This document shows, one piece after another, positions 37,253 through 49,135 of a DNA stretch of 64,000 bases. Origin of the DNA: Voacanga thouarsii (lineage: Eukaryota > Streptophyta > Magnoliopsida > Gentianales > Apocynaceae); assembly GCA_026120185.1 (NCBI GenBank), contig JANUWF010002061.1, positions 62,001 through 126,000 of the forward strand. The letters are read 5' to 3'. The notes beneath the pieces are model-generated. The model was given only the letters and a program-made list of their open reading frames with translations. It was not told the origin of the DNA and searched no databases. The position numbers were made by a program, and so were the translations under genes. The stretch's first letter is position 1. The number at the start of each line of letters is the position of its first letter.

Positions 37253-37285
37253 TGATAAAGGTTAGAACTCTCTTGTCTCACAATA

Positions 37286-37297
37286 GCTCTGATACCA
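37286..37297 (-). other. Primer-binding site (initiator tRNA-Met type)
   Basis: The minus strand reads TGGTATCAGAGC exactly, one base inside the 5' LTR end. Confidence 0.9.
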
Positions 37298-37298
37298 T

Positions 37299-37692
37299 AA
37301 AGAAAAAAAATAAATGGTGCAATATTTGCTTATGAAAAGCTTCTCAAAAACGTGAGAAGAGAGTTTCATTAGCCTCAATATATATATATATGTTTCCAGC
37401 CAATAAAATACAGCATTCTAGAGGAAGAAGGAAACTGGAAACAGAAACTAGGAAACTAGAGACTTGTATAGAAAAAATAGTGCTATCACATAACTATTTT
37501 AAAGGAGAAGATTGCTCAACGGATTTCCCATTAAGCAGTGATTGGAGATCAAAGGATTCCTTGTATTACTCTTCACAATTTCTTCTATGTTTGGGAAGGA
37601 TAACCACAGCTTGATTTACTTCCTTATTACTCCAATTTTCATCCTTATCACTCCATGCTGTAGACTCAAGGTGGTTATGGTGATTAGATTAA
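37299..37692 (-). repeat. 5' LTR of the second copia element
   Basis: 394 bp partner LTR. The tract AAAGAAAAAAAATAAATGG near its inner end differs in A-run length from the other copy. Confidence 0.9.
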
Positions 37693-37697
37693 TAATT

Positions 37698-38072
37698 ATT
37701 AGTACATGTTAATCTGTTTTTGCATGTTGCTGCATGTCATAACTAAACTCAATCACTTGCATCAACGTCCAGTAAGAAACAACCTTTTGCTGCAACCCTT
37801 TTTCACACTTTGGAATGTATTAGAATCATCCACTATTGCATTAGGTAATACTCAATTTTTTCACCACCACTGTCGTCCTCTTTCCAATCGCTCTCGTTCC
37901 CATGCCTCCTCTTTTTTCCAACCCCAGTCTTTTATTCTTTCACATTCTACGACAGCTGAAAGCCAGAAGATTCATTTGTACAAAAAATTTTGCTCTGCCT
38001 ATTGAACCAAAATGCACACCTATGGCGTCCAAGGAGGAGGACTCAGTATGATACTGCGGTGAAACTGGGATT
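37698..38072. other. Spacer between second copia and large CACTA element
   Basis: A 375-bp host-like segment. The plus-strand frame at 37706-38005 has no recognisable domain. Sequence continuity across the CACTA element suggests this DNA joined 49144 onward before that insertion. Confidence 0.45.
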
Positions 38073-38089
38073 CACTACAAGAAAGTTAG

Positions 38090-39005
38090 CAAATTGCGAC
38101 GGATTTTTGTGACGGTCAAAATCCGTTGCAAATTTGCGACGGCTCACCGACGGAAAAAAGGAAAAAGGGATGTAGTTGACCGACCGTCGCAAATTCGTCG
38201 CAAAATCCGTCTCAAAATTAGCAATGGATTTGCGACGGAAATTAATTTTTAATAAAAAAATTGTAGAAAAAATTTTTTAAAAAAAAGCTCTAGTAAATCT
38301 GTCGCAAAATTAGCGACGGATTTGCAACGGATTTAGGAATTCCGTCGCAAATCCATCACAAAATTAGCGACGGAAATTAATTTTTTAATAAAAAAATTGT
38401 AGGAAAAATTTTCAAAAAAATGCTCTAGCAAATCCATCACAAAATTAGTGACAGATTTGTGACGGGAATTATTTGCGATGGATTTAGGAATTCCGTCGCA
38501 AATTTAGCGACGGAAATTAATTTTTTAATTAAAAAATTGTAGAAAAAAATTTCAAAAAAATGCTCTAGCAAATTCGTCGCAAAATTAGCGACGGATTTGC
38601 GACGGAAATTATTTGCGACGGATTTAGATATTCCGTTGAAAATCCGTCTCAAAATTAGCGACATATTTGCGACGAAAATTAATTTTTAATAAAAAAATTG
38701 TAGAAAAAAAATTTTAAAAAATGCTCTAGCAAATCCGTCGCAAAATTAGCGACGGATTTACGACGGAAATTATTTTAAAAAAAAATTGAAGAAAAAATTT
38801 TTAAAAAATTGCTTTAAGCTAATCCATCGCAAAATTAGAGACAAATTTGCAACGGAAATTATTTGTGACGGATTTACATATTCCGTCGCAATGCTGATTG
38901 GTGTTTTTTTTAAAGTTGCGACGGGTTTGCGACTGATTAGTGTTTTCTTTAAAGTTGCAACGGATTTGCGACGGATTGGTGTTTTCTTTAAAGTTACAAC
39001 GGATT
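38090..39005. repeat. Left subterminal repeats (GCGACGGAT type)
   Basis: More than twenty copies of a 10-12 bp motif around TTGCGACGGATTT, in both orientations, are arranged in blocks of about 100-150 bp that also share an A/T spacer (TTAATAAAAAAATTGTAG). These are the expected binding sites for the TNPA-like protein. Confidence 0.9.
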
Positions 39006-39259
39006 GGTGTTTTCTATAGAATGAAGTTTAAAAAAAATTATCGTTGTAAATAATTTTAATCTAAAATATTTAGAGTTACTTATTAAAGCTTTTTTTGTAT
39101 AATTTTGCATACTATATACACATGAGTGCTATTATCATAGAATATGTCCATAATTTTCTTACTAATATTGTTTATTGTATAAAATATTCTTACATATTCT
39201 TTATAGATAATTTTATAAATTGAGTAATAAGGAATTTCATTAATTATTAAGAAAACTTC

Positions 39260-39295
<36 letters not shown>

Positions 39296-39580
39296 GATTA
39301 TGTTTGTATATGTGTACATATTTACATATGTATATGAATATGTGTGTATATCTATACATATAAATAAATGCTTGTGTGTATATATAAATATATAATAAGA
39401 ATGTGTGTGTGTGTGTGTACTTTAATATATATGGTGTGTGTGTGTGTGTGTGTCTATGTATAAAATATATATGTATATATATATATATATGTATATATAT
39501 TTGGGTTATATTGTATATGAATTTATGTGTATATTTATATACATATATACATATATATGTAAAAATCAGTTAATAAAAAA
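39260..39580. repeat. TA/TG/GT microsatellite cluster
   Basis: A series of simple repeats inside the CACTA element: (TA)n near 39264-39290, (GT)n near 39404-39418 and 39434-39452, and further TA stretches to 39560. The short frames read here encode only Tyr/Ile repeats and are not genes. Confidence 0.9.
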
Positions 39581-39799
39581 GATAGTATATAAATATATAA
39601 AAATATTTTTTAATTTTTGAATAATATAGTTTTATATTGAATATAAATATACAAATTTTTGTTGTGTATTCCGTGGTTAATCGGTGATTATTTGTCACGA
39701 AATCACAAAATTACTATTCATTTTTGATAAATTCGTGACATTTTTTTATTTTTTTTTCAATTTTTTTAAAATAATCTACCCAAAAAAAAAAAATTTTTT

Positions 39800-40336
39800 T
39801 TGAACAACCACTTTTCTTCTTCCCCTTCCCTCATTCTTCTCCCCCCTGCCCGCCTCCCGCTACCAGATCTGCAATTTCACTGTGCTTCCACCCTCCCCCG
39901 TAGCCGCGTTGTTTCTCTTCCTGCCGCCAACACTACCCCCCGCCACCCCCTCCCGCCTACACTACCCCGCGCGCCCCCACCCGCTGCCCATCCCTACCCG
40001 CGCACCCCCCTCCCTCGCTGTCTCCCCTCCCCCTCTCCCCCCGGCCAGCTTTCTCCCCTCCCCGTGGACCGGCCTCGCCGACTCTCCCCCTCCCCCGGCT
40101 CTCTCCCCCCCGCCCCGCGGGCGCCGTCCCTCTCCCCCGACTCTCGCCCCCGCTACCGTCCCCCTCCCCCCGCCCCCTCCCCGCGGCTATCCCCCCTCCA
40201 CCCCGGCCCCCTTCTCCCCCCTCTCCGCCTTCCGCCAACCACCCCGGCCCCCTTCTCCGTTCCCCCCCCTCCATCCCATCTGCAGACAATCCCCCTTCTC
40301 TTATATTATTTTTCAATTTCTGCCCAAAACACTTAA
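39800..40336 (+). other. C-rich block with proline-rich open frame
   Basis: About 430 bp (39836-40270) is extremely C-rich on the plus strand in an otherwise AT-rich element. It leaves open a 178-codon Pro/Ser/Arg/Leu-rich frame from 39800, and further open frames in other phases. With no domain and several open frames at once, openness follows from composition, so I do not call it a gene. It lies between the left subterminal repeats and the TNP2 gene and could be a promoter, untranslated leader or captured GC-rich host piece. Runs of four or more C are many, so i-motif/G-quadruplex formation is plausible. Confidence 0.6.
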
Positions 40337-41127
40337 AACCTGCTTCTTCACACTCCAAATTCGGAGCATTCTCCATGAATTGCAAAATTCAAGAAATTCA
40401 ACCAGAGGAGACTAAGGTTGAATCATCATAGCATATCAGAGGCCTTAGTCATCACTCAACATCAGTCTCCAAAATAAGTAAATATCATTCTTTTTTTAAA
40501 CTCTTACATCGTCTTTGATTTTGAGAACGCTAGTAGCAGGTTATATTTTGTGATGAAGAATGGAAGAATATATTACATTGGTTTGTTTTCGTACAAGGAT
40601 GGGATAAAAATTGTAATGTGGAGATATATTTGGTATAATAAGTAGTTCAACGTGATATGTGAGATGTTTATGTGCTTAGCAGTGAATTTTTTATGTGGTA
40701 TGTGATGTGTATTACAAGCAGTGAATTGCTTAAATGTTAACTACTATGCTCACTATTAATAGGATTTACTACTATGACAATTATTAGTTCTTATTACTTG
40801 TTGACTAATAAAACTGCTATTCCATAATATTAATACTTTTATTCATATATTTATCTAATATTATTATTGACTGTTTATTAGAATTGCTATTTATTAAATA
40901 TTAGGGGGGCAAAAAATTATTTTCAATATTATATTAGCATTACTACTAATATTTTTTTATAACATTATTTTTTAATATAAAATTATTTGATAATAATTAC
41001 TATTTAACGTTTAGTAGTATACTGCACGTCAATAATTAGTAATTACTATTTTTTAATGGTAAGTTGGCTACCAACAAATACCAATTGCATCTTTTTTTCT
41101 TTTTTCTTTTAACTTATATGAATGGAT

Positions 41128-41199
41128 CCCCATGAGTGATGTGTTATCATTCATCGTGAGTGATGGGTGATCATTCCCCATGGGTAATAGGTGATTACC
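41128..41199. repeat. 24-bp minisatellite, three units, upstream of TNP2
   Basis: Three 24-bp units related to CCCCGTGAGTGATGGGTGAT with a CATT or similar end. It is the same family as the six-unit array at 45925-46068. Confidence 0.8.
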
Positions 41200-41760
41200 C
41201 TTACATTAGTCATATTGAATAATTGTTTTGACAGTTAATATTTTTTTTCAATATTGTTGATTTTGTGGTGGCTTGGTGCCTAAAAACGTCCAGTATATAG
41301 GAGAAACTCTGCCGAAATTCCTAATGAATTTTGCACTGGTGGCTTGGTTGTGTTTATGGTTGTTGGTTTAACATTAATTTTGATTGTTAGTTGGTGGCTG
41401 AGTTGGTTGATGCTTCATGGTTTAAATCTAGTTGCTTATTGAGGTATTGTCAGAGAAGTTAACAATTTTAATTCTGTGCTAAGTATATTGTGTGTCTATA
41501 TAAATATGATTGGGAAACCAATTAGTGTTTTGCGACGATGGTTCACCATCACAAGCCCACGTATGATGCACGATAAAGAAGTATATATAAATTACTAAAA
41601 AAGTATTTCATGAAACACGTAGTTGGCTATTCAGGTATTTATAATTGTTGTTTATAATAACATGAAGATGATTACCCTTAAACTTTCCTAAACATTTTAT
41701 TGCGTACATGCATAAACTCACAGTTAAACCTCTTTGTCGCATAATATGTTGAATATATAG

Positions 41761-44700
41761 ATGGAAGATCGCAGTTGGATGTATAGAAAGCGGTTGCCCG
41801 GTAAAGGGTTTACTACTGAATTTGAGTAGGGGGTGCAGGAATTTATTGCGTTCGCTTTATCGAATTCTAAGTCTAGTAAAATCAGATGTCCTTGCAAAAA
41901 ATACAAGAACATGAAATTTGACTCTCCGGATCAAGTTGAGATCCATTTGTACAGATATGGGTTTGTTAGCAATTATCATCGGTGGATTTGTCACGGTGAA
42001 CCTTACTATGTAAATCAAAGCATGTCTACCTCAACATCTAGTACAGTTCAAGTTGATTCAGGTTCTAGAAATTCGTATCTGGAAATGATCATTGATGCAG
42101 CGGGCCCTAATTTTAATTTGGAAAGACCGTCGGATGAGCAAGTTGAAGAACCTCTTAACACAGAAGCGCAGAAGTTTTATGATATGCTAGGGGCAGTAAA
42201 CACTCCCATATGGGAAGGATGTACGAACCACTCGGTGCTTTCGTTAGTTTCAAGACTACTAAATGTTAAGTTTGAAAATAACGTATCTGATAAAGCTTTT
42301 AACCAAGTTGTGCAGCTTATGAAAGAGGTGGTCCCAAGTAGCAACAAGATACCTGATGACTTTTATCAAATGAAGAAGTTAGTATTTGGGTTGGGGTTAC
42401 CTATTTAAAAGATAGATGTATGCAGTAATGGATGCATGCTTTATTGGAAGGATGATATCAATTTGAAAGAATGAAAATTTTGCATACATGCTCGGTACGT
42501 GCCTAGAAAATGCCGAAAAAAAAGAAGGGTTAGGCTCGAGATCCCTATGAAAAAAATGTACTACTTTCCGATTACACCAAAGCTGCAGAGATCCCTATGA
42601 AAAAAATGTACTACTTTTCAATTACACCAAAGCTGCAGATGTTGTATGCATCTAAAACTACAGCTGAACACATGAGTTGGCATGCAAAGGCTAAGGTCGA
42701 AGATGGAAACATGAGCCATCCGAGAAATGGTGAGGCTTGGCAGCACTTTGACCGGATTCATTCAGATTTTGCAAAGGAAGTTCGGAATATGAGATTGGGA
42801 CTTTGTACTGATGGTTTCTCGCCGTTTGACATGTCAGGAAAGCAGTATTCATGTTGGCCAGTTATTGTCACTCCTTATAACCTTCCACCATGGTTATGCA
42901 TGAAAGATCCTGTGATGTTTTTAACAATCATTGTACCGGGACTAAAAAATCCGAAACATAAAATTGATGTTTACCTTCAACCATTAATAGAAGAATTGAA
43001 TCATTTGTGGACTGAAGGTGTTGCTACATATGACATAGCAAAGAAACAAAACTTCCAGATGCGTGTTGCACTAATGTGGACTATTAACGACTTTCCTGCC
43101 TATGGAATGATGAGTGGATGGAGCACAGCTGGAAGATTAGCATGTCCATATTGTATGGAGAGGTCAAAGTCTTTTCATCTACAACATGGTGGTAAACACT
43201 CATGGTTTGACTACCACCGTCGTTTCTTACCCATGGATCACCCATTTCGACAGGATACAACATCATTTAAGAGAGATAAGGGCTCTAATATGTTCCAATC
43301 TATTCTACGTCCCACTGGGGATGACTTGTGGAGCAGTGTTTGTCAGTATTCGAAAATAACAAAGTCGGGAAGAGAACTTGGGAGATCGGAAGGTAGATAT
43401 GTGAGTCATAATTGGGCTAAACGGAGTATTTTTTGGGATTTGCCCTATTGGCGAACGCATTTGGTTTGTCATAATGTTGACGTAATGCATAATGAAAAGA
43501 ATGTGTTCGATAATGTCTTCAATACAGTTATGGATGTGAAGGGCAAGACTAAAGACAATCTGAAGGCTCGTCGTGACGTTGAAGTATATTGCAATAGGCC
43601 AGAACTACATGTGTGTAACATCGGAGAAGGGAGGATAGCAATACCCAAGGCATGTTACACGTTGACGGCAGAACAAAAGAAAATGTTGCTTGAGTAGTTG
43701 AAAGGATTAACTCTTCGAGATGGATACGCATCGAATCTTTATAGATGTGTTGATTTTAATGAATTGAAGTTGTCCGACATAAAAAGCCTTGATTGTCACA
43801 TCTTCATGGAAAGATTACTTCCGATTGCCCTTAGAGAATTCCTTCCAACTAATGTTTGGGGAACTTTGACAGAATTAAGTCTGTTTTTTCGGGATATTTG
43901 TGCTCCTAAATTGTCTGTATCTCATATGATGAAGTTGGAGCAGGAGATACCGGTTCTTCTATATAAGTTAGAGAAGATTTTTCCTTCAGGTTTTTTCGAT
44001 GTTATGGAACATCTCTTGGTTCATTTGCCTTACGAAGCAAGGGTTTGTGGTCCTATACAATATAGATGGATGTATCCTTTTGAGAGGTAGTTGTCATTAT
44101 CCAAATTTTGCTACAGCTAGCTGTAGTCATTGCATAATACTTATTATCATACTTTGAATTATGCCAGGTTCTTGATTCATTTAAAGTTAAAGGTGAAAAA
44201 CAAGGCACGAGTAGAAGGGTCAATTTGCATGCCTATCTTGTTGAGGAAACATCTACATTCTTCTCCTATTATTTTGAGGCACATGTGCGGACAAAACATG
44301 TATCCATGGCTCGCAACGATGAAGGTGTAGTCGGGCGAGAAGTAGATAAAGCTTCGTTGTCAATATGCAATATTTATGGAAAAATATTAGGAAAGATTCA
44401 AACCCGATTCCTTTCTCATGAAGAATACAAAGTAGCAAGAAATTATATATTACTTAACTGTGAAGAGGTCCAACCATATATTAAGTGAGATGCTTGCCCC
44501 TCTGGTTGATATTATAAATAAGATCCATTACTAATTGTGTCATTTTCTTCTCTATAGTGAGTTCACATCTCGTTTACAATATTCAATCCCAAACATTTCG
44601 GAATTGGATGTACAAAGAAGGATAGAGAATGAGTTCGCAGGATGGTTTACAGATTATGTATGATCTTCTTTAATCAGTTAAATTTATTTACACGTGAACA

Positions 44701-45490
44701 TAAGTTGTTAGTTAATGTATGCCCACCTGAACATTCACGTGCTTTATAGGTGAACGATCCACAAAACCATGTGTCAAATATATGTTTGAAGAATCTTGCT
44801 TGGGGACCTTCGAGAAAAGTAAAAACATATACTGGGTACATTATTAATGGCTATATATTTCACACCCACGAACACGCCGAAGGAAAGAAAACAGTGAATT
44901 CTGGAGTTTGTGTTAAGGGGGGTGAAAAGGACTCAGTAGTGAGTGATTATTATGGGGTTCTTAAAGAGATTGTTGAAGTAGAGTTTCCTGGTAATCCATC
45001 ACAAAAAGTTGTCCTTTTTAAATGTGATTAGTTTGATCAAACAACAAATCGCGGTGTTAGAATACATAAGGAGTATAAGATTGTTGATATTAATTGCAAG
45101 AGGAGCTATCCAAAATATGATCCATTTGTATTAGCTCAACAGGCATTTCAGGTGTACTATGCCTCATATCCAGGATGCAAAAGACCAAGATCCGATTGGT
45201 TAGCTGTGTGTAAAGTAAAAGCTCAACATGTGATTGATAAAGCTTACCAAGAAGAGGTGGTTATTCACAATGCAATGAGTATTTCCTTAGTTGTTGATCT
45301 TGGCCCCTTGGCTCAAGAAACGGGCACAAGTGATTTGTTAGATGTTCAAGAAGAAGGATTACTTAGGGATACAAATGAACTCGAAGATGAGGATGAAGAC
45401 GAAGACGAAGACGAAGGGAACTGGAATACAAATAGCACAACAGATATGGAAGAAGAAGAATATATATCAGAGGATGACTCGAGTGATTAA
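41761..45490 (+). pseudogene. TNP2-type CACTA transposase with DUF4218 and DUF4216 regions
   Basis: ATG at 41761 (MEDRSWMYRKRLPG) opens the transposase-associated domain (CPCKKYKNMKF...VEIHLYRYGF), with an in-frame TAG at 41827. The catalytic TNP2 part spans 42597-43697: MSWHAKAKVEDGNMSHPRNG, RLGLCTDGFSPFDMSG, VTPYNLPPWLCMK, DVYLQPLIEELNHLW, LMWTINDFPAYGMMSGWSTA and HNVDVMHNEKNVFDNVF. A TAG at 43696 precedes the DUF4218 region (IFPSGFFDVMEHLLVHLPYEA, 43970-44040). The DUF4216-like part is at 44750-45300, with another stop near 45030. An acidic tail (repeated Asp-Glu) closes at 45490. Introns lie near 44090-44170 and 44485-44750. The protein would cut and join element ends, but this copy looks broken by at least three stops. 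Confidence 0.9.
42541..42640 (+). repeat. 50-bp tandem duplication in the TNP2 gene
   Basis: Two adjacent 50-bp units (42541-42590 and 42591-42640) beginning ATCCCTATGAAAAAAATG differ by three or four bases. Fifty is not a multiple of three, so the duplication shifts the frame at the start of the catalytic region. Confidence 0.9.
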
Positions 45491-45639
45491 AGTACATTTA
45501 TAATACGTTTGTGATGTAAAGTTTAAATAATTCATGATGGTTGCTTATATTGTTGATCAATAATTTATGTTAAAATTTCATGTTTTACTAATTTATTGGA
45601 TGATCAATTATTATACCATTTTTTGTCTTTTTTATTAGC

Positions 45640-45905
45640 TTAAATATAGTTAAGTACGAGTCAATGCTAACTATTTTCTTTTCCATAGGTGTTCTTTGCA
45701 TTTCCATAGGTATGCTTCCTTTTTTTTTTTTTTTTAAATACAATTAAGTGTTAGGGGAGACTCTAACTATTTTCTTTTCCACAGGTGTTCTTTGCCTTTC
45801 CACAGGTATACTTTTTTTTATTTTAAATACAATTAAGCATGAGTCAATGCTAACTATTTTCAGCTCAACATGTGTTCTTTGCTTTTCCAAAGGTATATTT
45901 TTTTG
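45640..45905. repeat. Three degenerate ~87-bp repeats after TNP2
   Basis: Three copies, near 45650, 45740 and 45828, share AATACAATTAAG, CTAACTATTTTC and a GTGTTCTTTGC-x-TTTCCA-AGGTAT segment. They lie just after the TNP2 gene and before the 24-bp array. Confidence 0.75.
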
Positions 45906-45924
45906 TCTAATATATGGACTGGAT

Positions 45925-46068
45925 CCCCGTGAGTGATGGGTGATCACTCCCCGTGAATGATGGGTGATCATTCCCCGTGAGTGATGGGTGATCACTCCCT
46001 GTGAATGATAGGTGATCATTCCCTGTGAGTGATGGGTGATCACTCCTCCTAGGTAATGGGTGATTATC
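45925..46068. repeat. 24-bp minisatellite, six units, downstream of TNP2
   Basis: Six 24-bp units of the type CCCCGTGAGTGATGGGTGAT + CACT, alternating between GAGTGATG...CACT and GAATGATG...CATT forms. The alternation suggests a 48-bp higher-order unit. The minus strand is open and would read an eight-residue repeat; that follows from 24 being divisible by three. Confidence 0.92.
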
Positions 46069-46597
46069 TTTAAGTTAATTGTTGTTGTTGACATTGACTT
46101 TTTATTATAGATGTCTTCTTTGTTAGGATATAAAACCCGTATAAAAGTTGTATAAAAGAACACCCATTTCATTATCTGATGGCATTGATCCATGGACAAA
46201 GGAAGAATCATGCACTCACCCTTCAAAATGCTTGGAAAAGGTTACAGACTTATGTGCAAGAATGAAGTCATTTTGAAAGAAAACAAAAATAACAAACCTT
46301 TTCTTTCTCAAGTTGTATAAATGGCCAAGTTTCTACATATTCCAGTTTATCTATTGGCAGTTAATTTTTTGTTATAGAGAATATGTTCAATGGATATAGG
46401 TTTTGTTGTACATGTTTTGTTTGTTTGATGTATTGATGATACTTGGAATATGTTTGAATGTGGCATTAATGCTTGGAAAATGACCATTTTATAGGGGAGA
46501 CTCTGTCAAATTTTTTTATAAATTTGCATTTATAAATTGTTCTACATATATATTACAAATATGTTTGAAATTTAAATAAATTTATTTCAAAATTAGG

Positions 46598-48338
46598 ATG
46601 TCTGGCGATGGACAGTCTTCTGGAGGTGCTGGAACGGACCAACATGCCCATCCTCCTGACACCACATCACCATCACACGCACGGCGCATCTCTGTACCAC
46701 GATCGATTTCTGGTTCACCTTCGCAATCAAGAGGTGCTTCTCCAGCAGACGCTCCTACTTCTGCATCACACCATATTGGATCACAGGTCACAGACGACCG
46801 ACCTATGATTATTCCTCGAGGAGATGGGTGTGTAATATATAATTATTGATTGATTTCCAATTCAACATATCTTCTTTAATAATCATATTACTTTCCTTTG
46901 TGGTTATACAAAATAGGTTTGCTGGTTCAGATAAATGTGTGAGAGAGATTCAAGGCATATTCAAGAGATAATTCAATGGTTCGTACGCTACATACTCACA
47001 TGTCCCGATACACGTTCGGGACATGTGGTTCGAGGAGTGGGGAGTATGTTTCTTTTACTTTCTTCCAAATTTAATCTCATGTATATGTTATTGAAGCTTA
47101 TATGCTCAGGTGTCATTTGTTGTATTTGCAAACAAATTGACTTTAAACTGTTAATTTAAACTTTAACGGCGATGGTTTACTATATTTTGCAGAAGTTATT
47201 TTGTTAGGCTCCCGAGCATGGTCCCCAGATACGGAAAAATTGGGAAAGAAAGTGTGCAAAAAGGTTTTCCGATACTTTGTCGAAGACCCGAAAGAGTACG
47301 CCTGCTAATTTATGTCCAACTTGGATTGATCCAACTCATTGGTCGGAGATGAACAAACGTTGGTTGGATCCCAAATATCAACAAGTCGTGCAGTCTGCAA
47401 AGCAAAATCGGTCTCATACCGGTGTCACTCACACAGGAGGTTCCATCTCTTTCATTGAACACGAGGAACGCATGGTAAATTCAATTTTATTAACTTTTGC
47501 ATATTTCAAAATTGTCAGAATCATGTACTCGCATTTGAAATAATATTCTTTTCTATTAATTAAACTACAGAGGATACGTGAAGGGGACACATTTAGCTAT
47601 CTGAACATGTTCAAAAAACTACATATGTTCTAGAACGGGGAAAGACAGGGTCAGTTTGTGGACGAGCGTCCGCAGAAGATATTGGTAAAAATAATTTATT
47701 CTTACATTACTTATTGTAATAGGTCTTTTTTTAATTTTTATAAACTCACGTTATTTCGGGAGGAGGCAAATGTCACCAAGGAGCGCTACTCTCAAATGGA
47801 GTCTAGCGGGTCTGTCGACTCTGTTGCTATGCCAAATGACAAGGCCATTATCATTGAGGCAGCTGGCGGATTCAACAAGGGTCGTGTCTATGGGTTGGGA
47901 TCAGAGGTTGCTCGCATTAAGGAGTAGATGCATGCGTCTCATTTATTAGGATCATCTTCATCCACTCCTGTTGATGTTGACCAGATAGTTGAGACTAGGG
48001 TTCAGTAGAGGATTCAGGAGGTTGAGGATCGATGGAGGCATCGAGAGAGGAGTCGCGAGGACAGGTACAAGCGCCATGAGGATAGGATTAAGAAGAATTT
48101 TGAACATAAAGTTGCGGGAATCACTTCTTGGATGGCAGTTATGTCCGAGAAGATGGGGGTTGCTATGCCACAGCTGTCTTCGATATTTGAGGACGAGGAC
48201 ATGGATGAAGATGAGGACGAAGACGAAGACGATGATTTATTTGTTTCCCCACCTAATCATCACCCCGGTCCTAGTACTGGGTTTGATGATCCTCCCACTC
48301 CTCCTTCAACTAGTGGTCCTAATCCTTTAACTACATGA
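46598..48338 (+). pseudogene. Second CACTA gene (Transposase_24 / TNPA-like)
   Basis: First exon from the ATG at 46598 (MSGDGQSSGGAGTDQHAHPP), Ser/Pro/His-rich. A middle exon with TRKSTPANLCPTWIDPTHWS...YQQVVQSAKQNRSHTGVTHTGG (47280-47470) matches the plant transposase-24 signature ending in HTGGSIS and an E-H-E motif. A later exon has FVDERPQKI (near 47660) and MESSGSVDS (47800). The C-terminal part is coiled-coil-like with the acidic run DEDEDEDEDDD and a Pro-rich end at 48338. The product would bind subterminal repeats and assist TNP2. Stops between exons (for example TAG near 47633 and 47925) suggest decay, though exact splicing is uncertain. Confidence 0.75.
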
Positions 48339-48559
48339 TTGTATTTTGAACATTATTTATCTATTGTGATACTTATGTGTATACACATGTTTGGATTATT
48401 GTAGTTTTACTTTATGATTTGGCATGCAATTTATTATTGGTTTCGAAATTTTATTTGTTTTATTAGTTTTACATTACAGATTTGATATTTATGAGAAAAA
48501 TTGCTTAAATATTTGTCATAGGTTTTCTAAAATTAATTTATTTAAAATTAATTTTGACA

Positions 48560-49135
48560 AATATTTGTCACAAGTTGCTACGGATTTGTGACGAATTTTT
48601 TATTTTTTTAAACTGAAATTATTCCGTAGCATTGCGACGGATTTTTTTAATTTTTTGAAATTGTAATTTTTCCATCGAGCAATTTGCTACGGATTTGCGA
48701 CGGATTTTTTTAATTTCTTGAAATTGCAATTTTTCCGTAGCAAATCTGTATCAATTTGCTACGGATTTACGACGATTTTTTTTTAAATTTTTGAAATTGC
48801 AATTTTTCCGTCGCAAATCCGTAGCAAATTACTACGAATTTGCGACGGATTTTTTAATTCTTGAAATTGCAATTTTTCCGTAGCAAATTTTGCTACGGAT
48901 TTGCGACGGATTTTTTTTATTTCAAAAATTTTTAAAAATCTGTCGCAAATCCGTAGCAAAATGTAATTTGGTTGACAAGAGATTTGGCCGTCGCAAATGT
49001 GTTGCTATTTGCGACGGATTTAGTTTTTCGTCGCAAATAGCGACGTTCTTATTTGGGACGGCCTAATCCGTCGCAACACTTGATTTGTGATGGATTTGCT
49101 ACGAATTTGGCCGTCACAAATAGTATTTTTTTTGG
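48560..49135. repeat. Right subterminal repeats (GCGACGGAT type)
   Basis: The same TTGCGACGGATTT motif as at the left end, mixed with a GCTACGGATTT variant. It is repeated about every 20-60 bp up to the terminus. Confidence 0.9.

Larger units (their letters stand above)
32529..37692 (-). mobile_element. Ty1/copia LTR retrotransposon (full length, broken coding)
   Basis: 5.2 kb on the minus strand. LTRs at 32529-32919 and 37299-37692 are about 97% identical by eye. The best-fitting target duplication is TAATT (32524-32528 and 37693-37697). A primer-binding site and a polypurine tract (GCGGGAGGG, minus strand near 32927) confirm orientation. Gag, protease, integrase, RT and RNase H are all present. 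The LTR ends under this alignment are not TG...CA, so borders could move by two bases. High LTR identity implies a recent insertion, yet the polyprotein has about five stops and two frameshifts. Confidence 0.92.

Noticed and set aside
37706..38005. 99-codon plus-strand frame beside the large CACTA element
   Set aside because: No recognisable domain; it spans a region without gene-like features.
38090..39005. Possible CRISPR-like or satellite array of short repeats
   Set aside because: Repeats occur in both orientations with irregular spacing at both ends of a CACTA element, so they are transposon subterminal repeats in a plant nuclear genome.
39957..40385. Gly/Arg/Glu-rich minus-strand frame in the C-rich block
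   Set aside because: Several frames are open here simply because of C-rich composition; no domain.
45744..46226. Minus-strand frame with an eight-residue His/Ser/Ile/Thr repeat
   Set aside because: It is a reading of the 24-bp minisatellite; open only because 24 is divisible by three.
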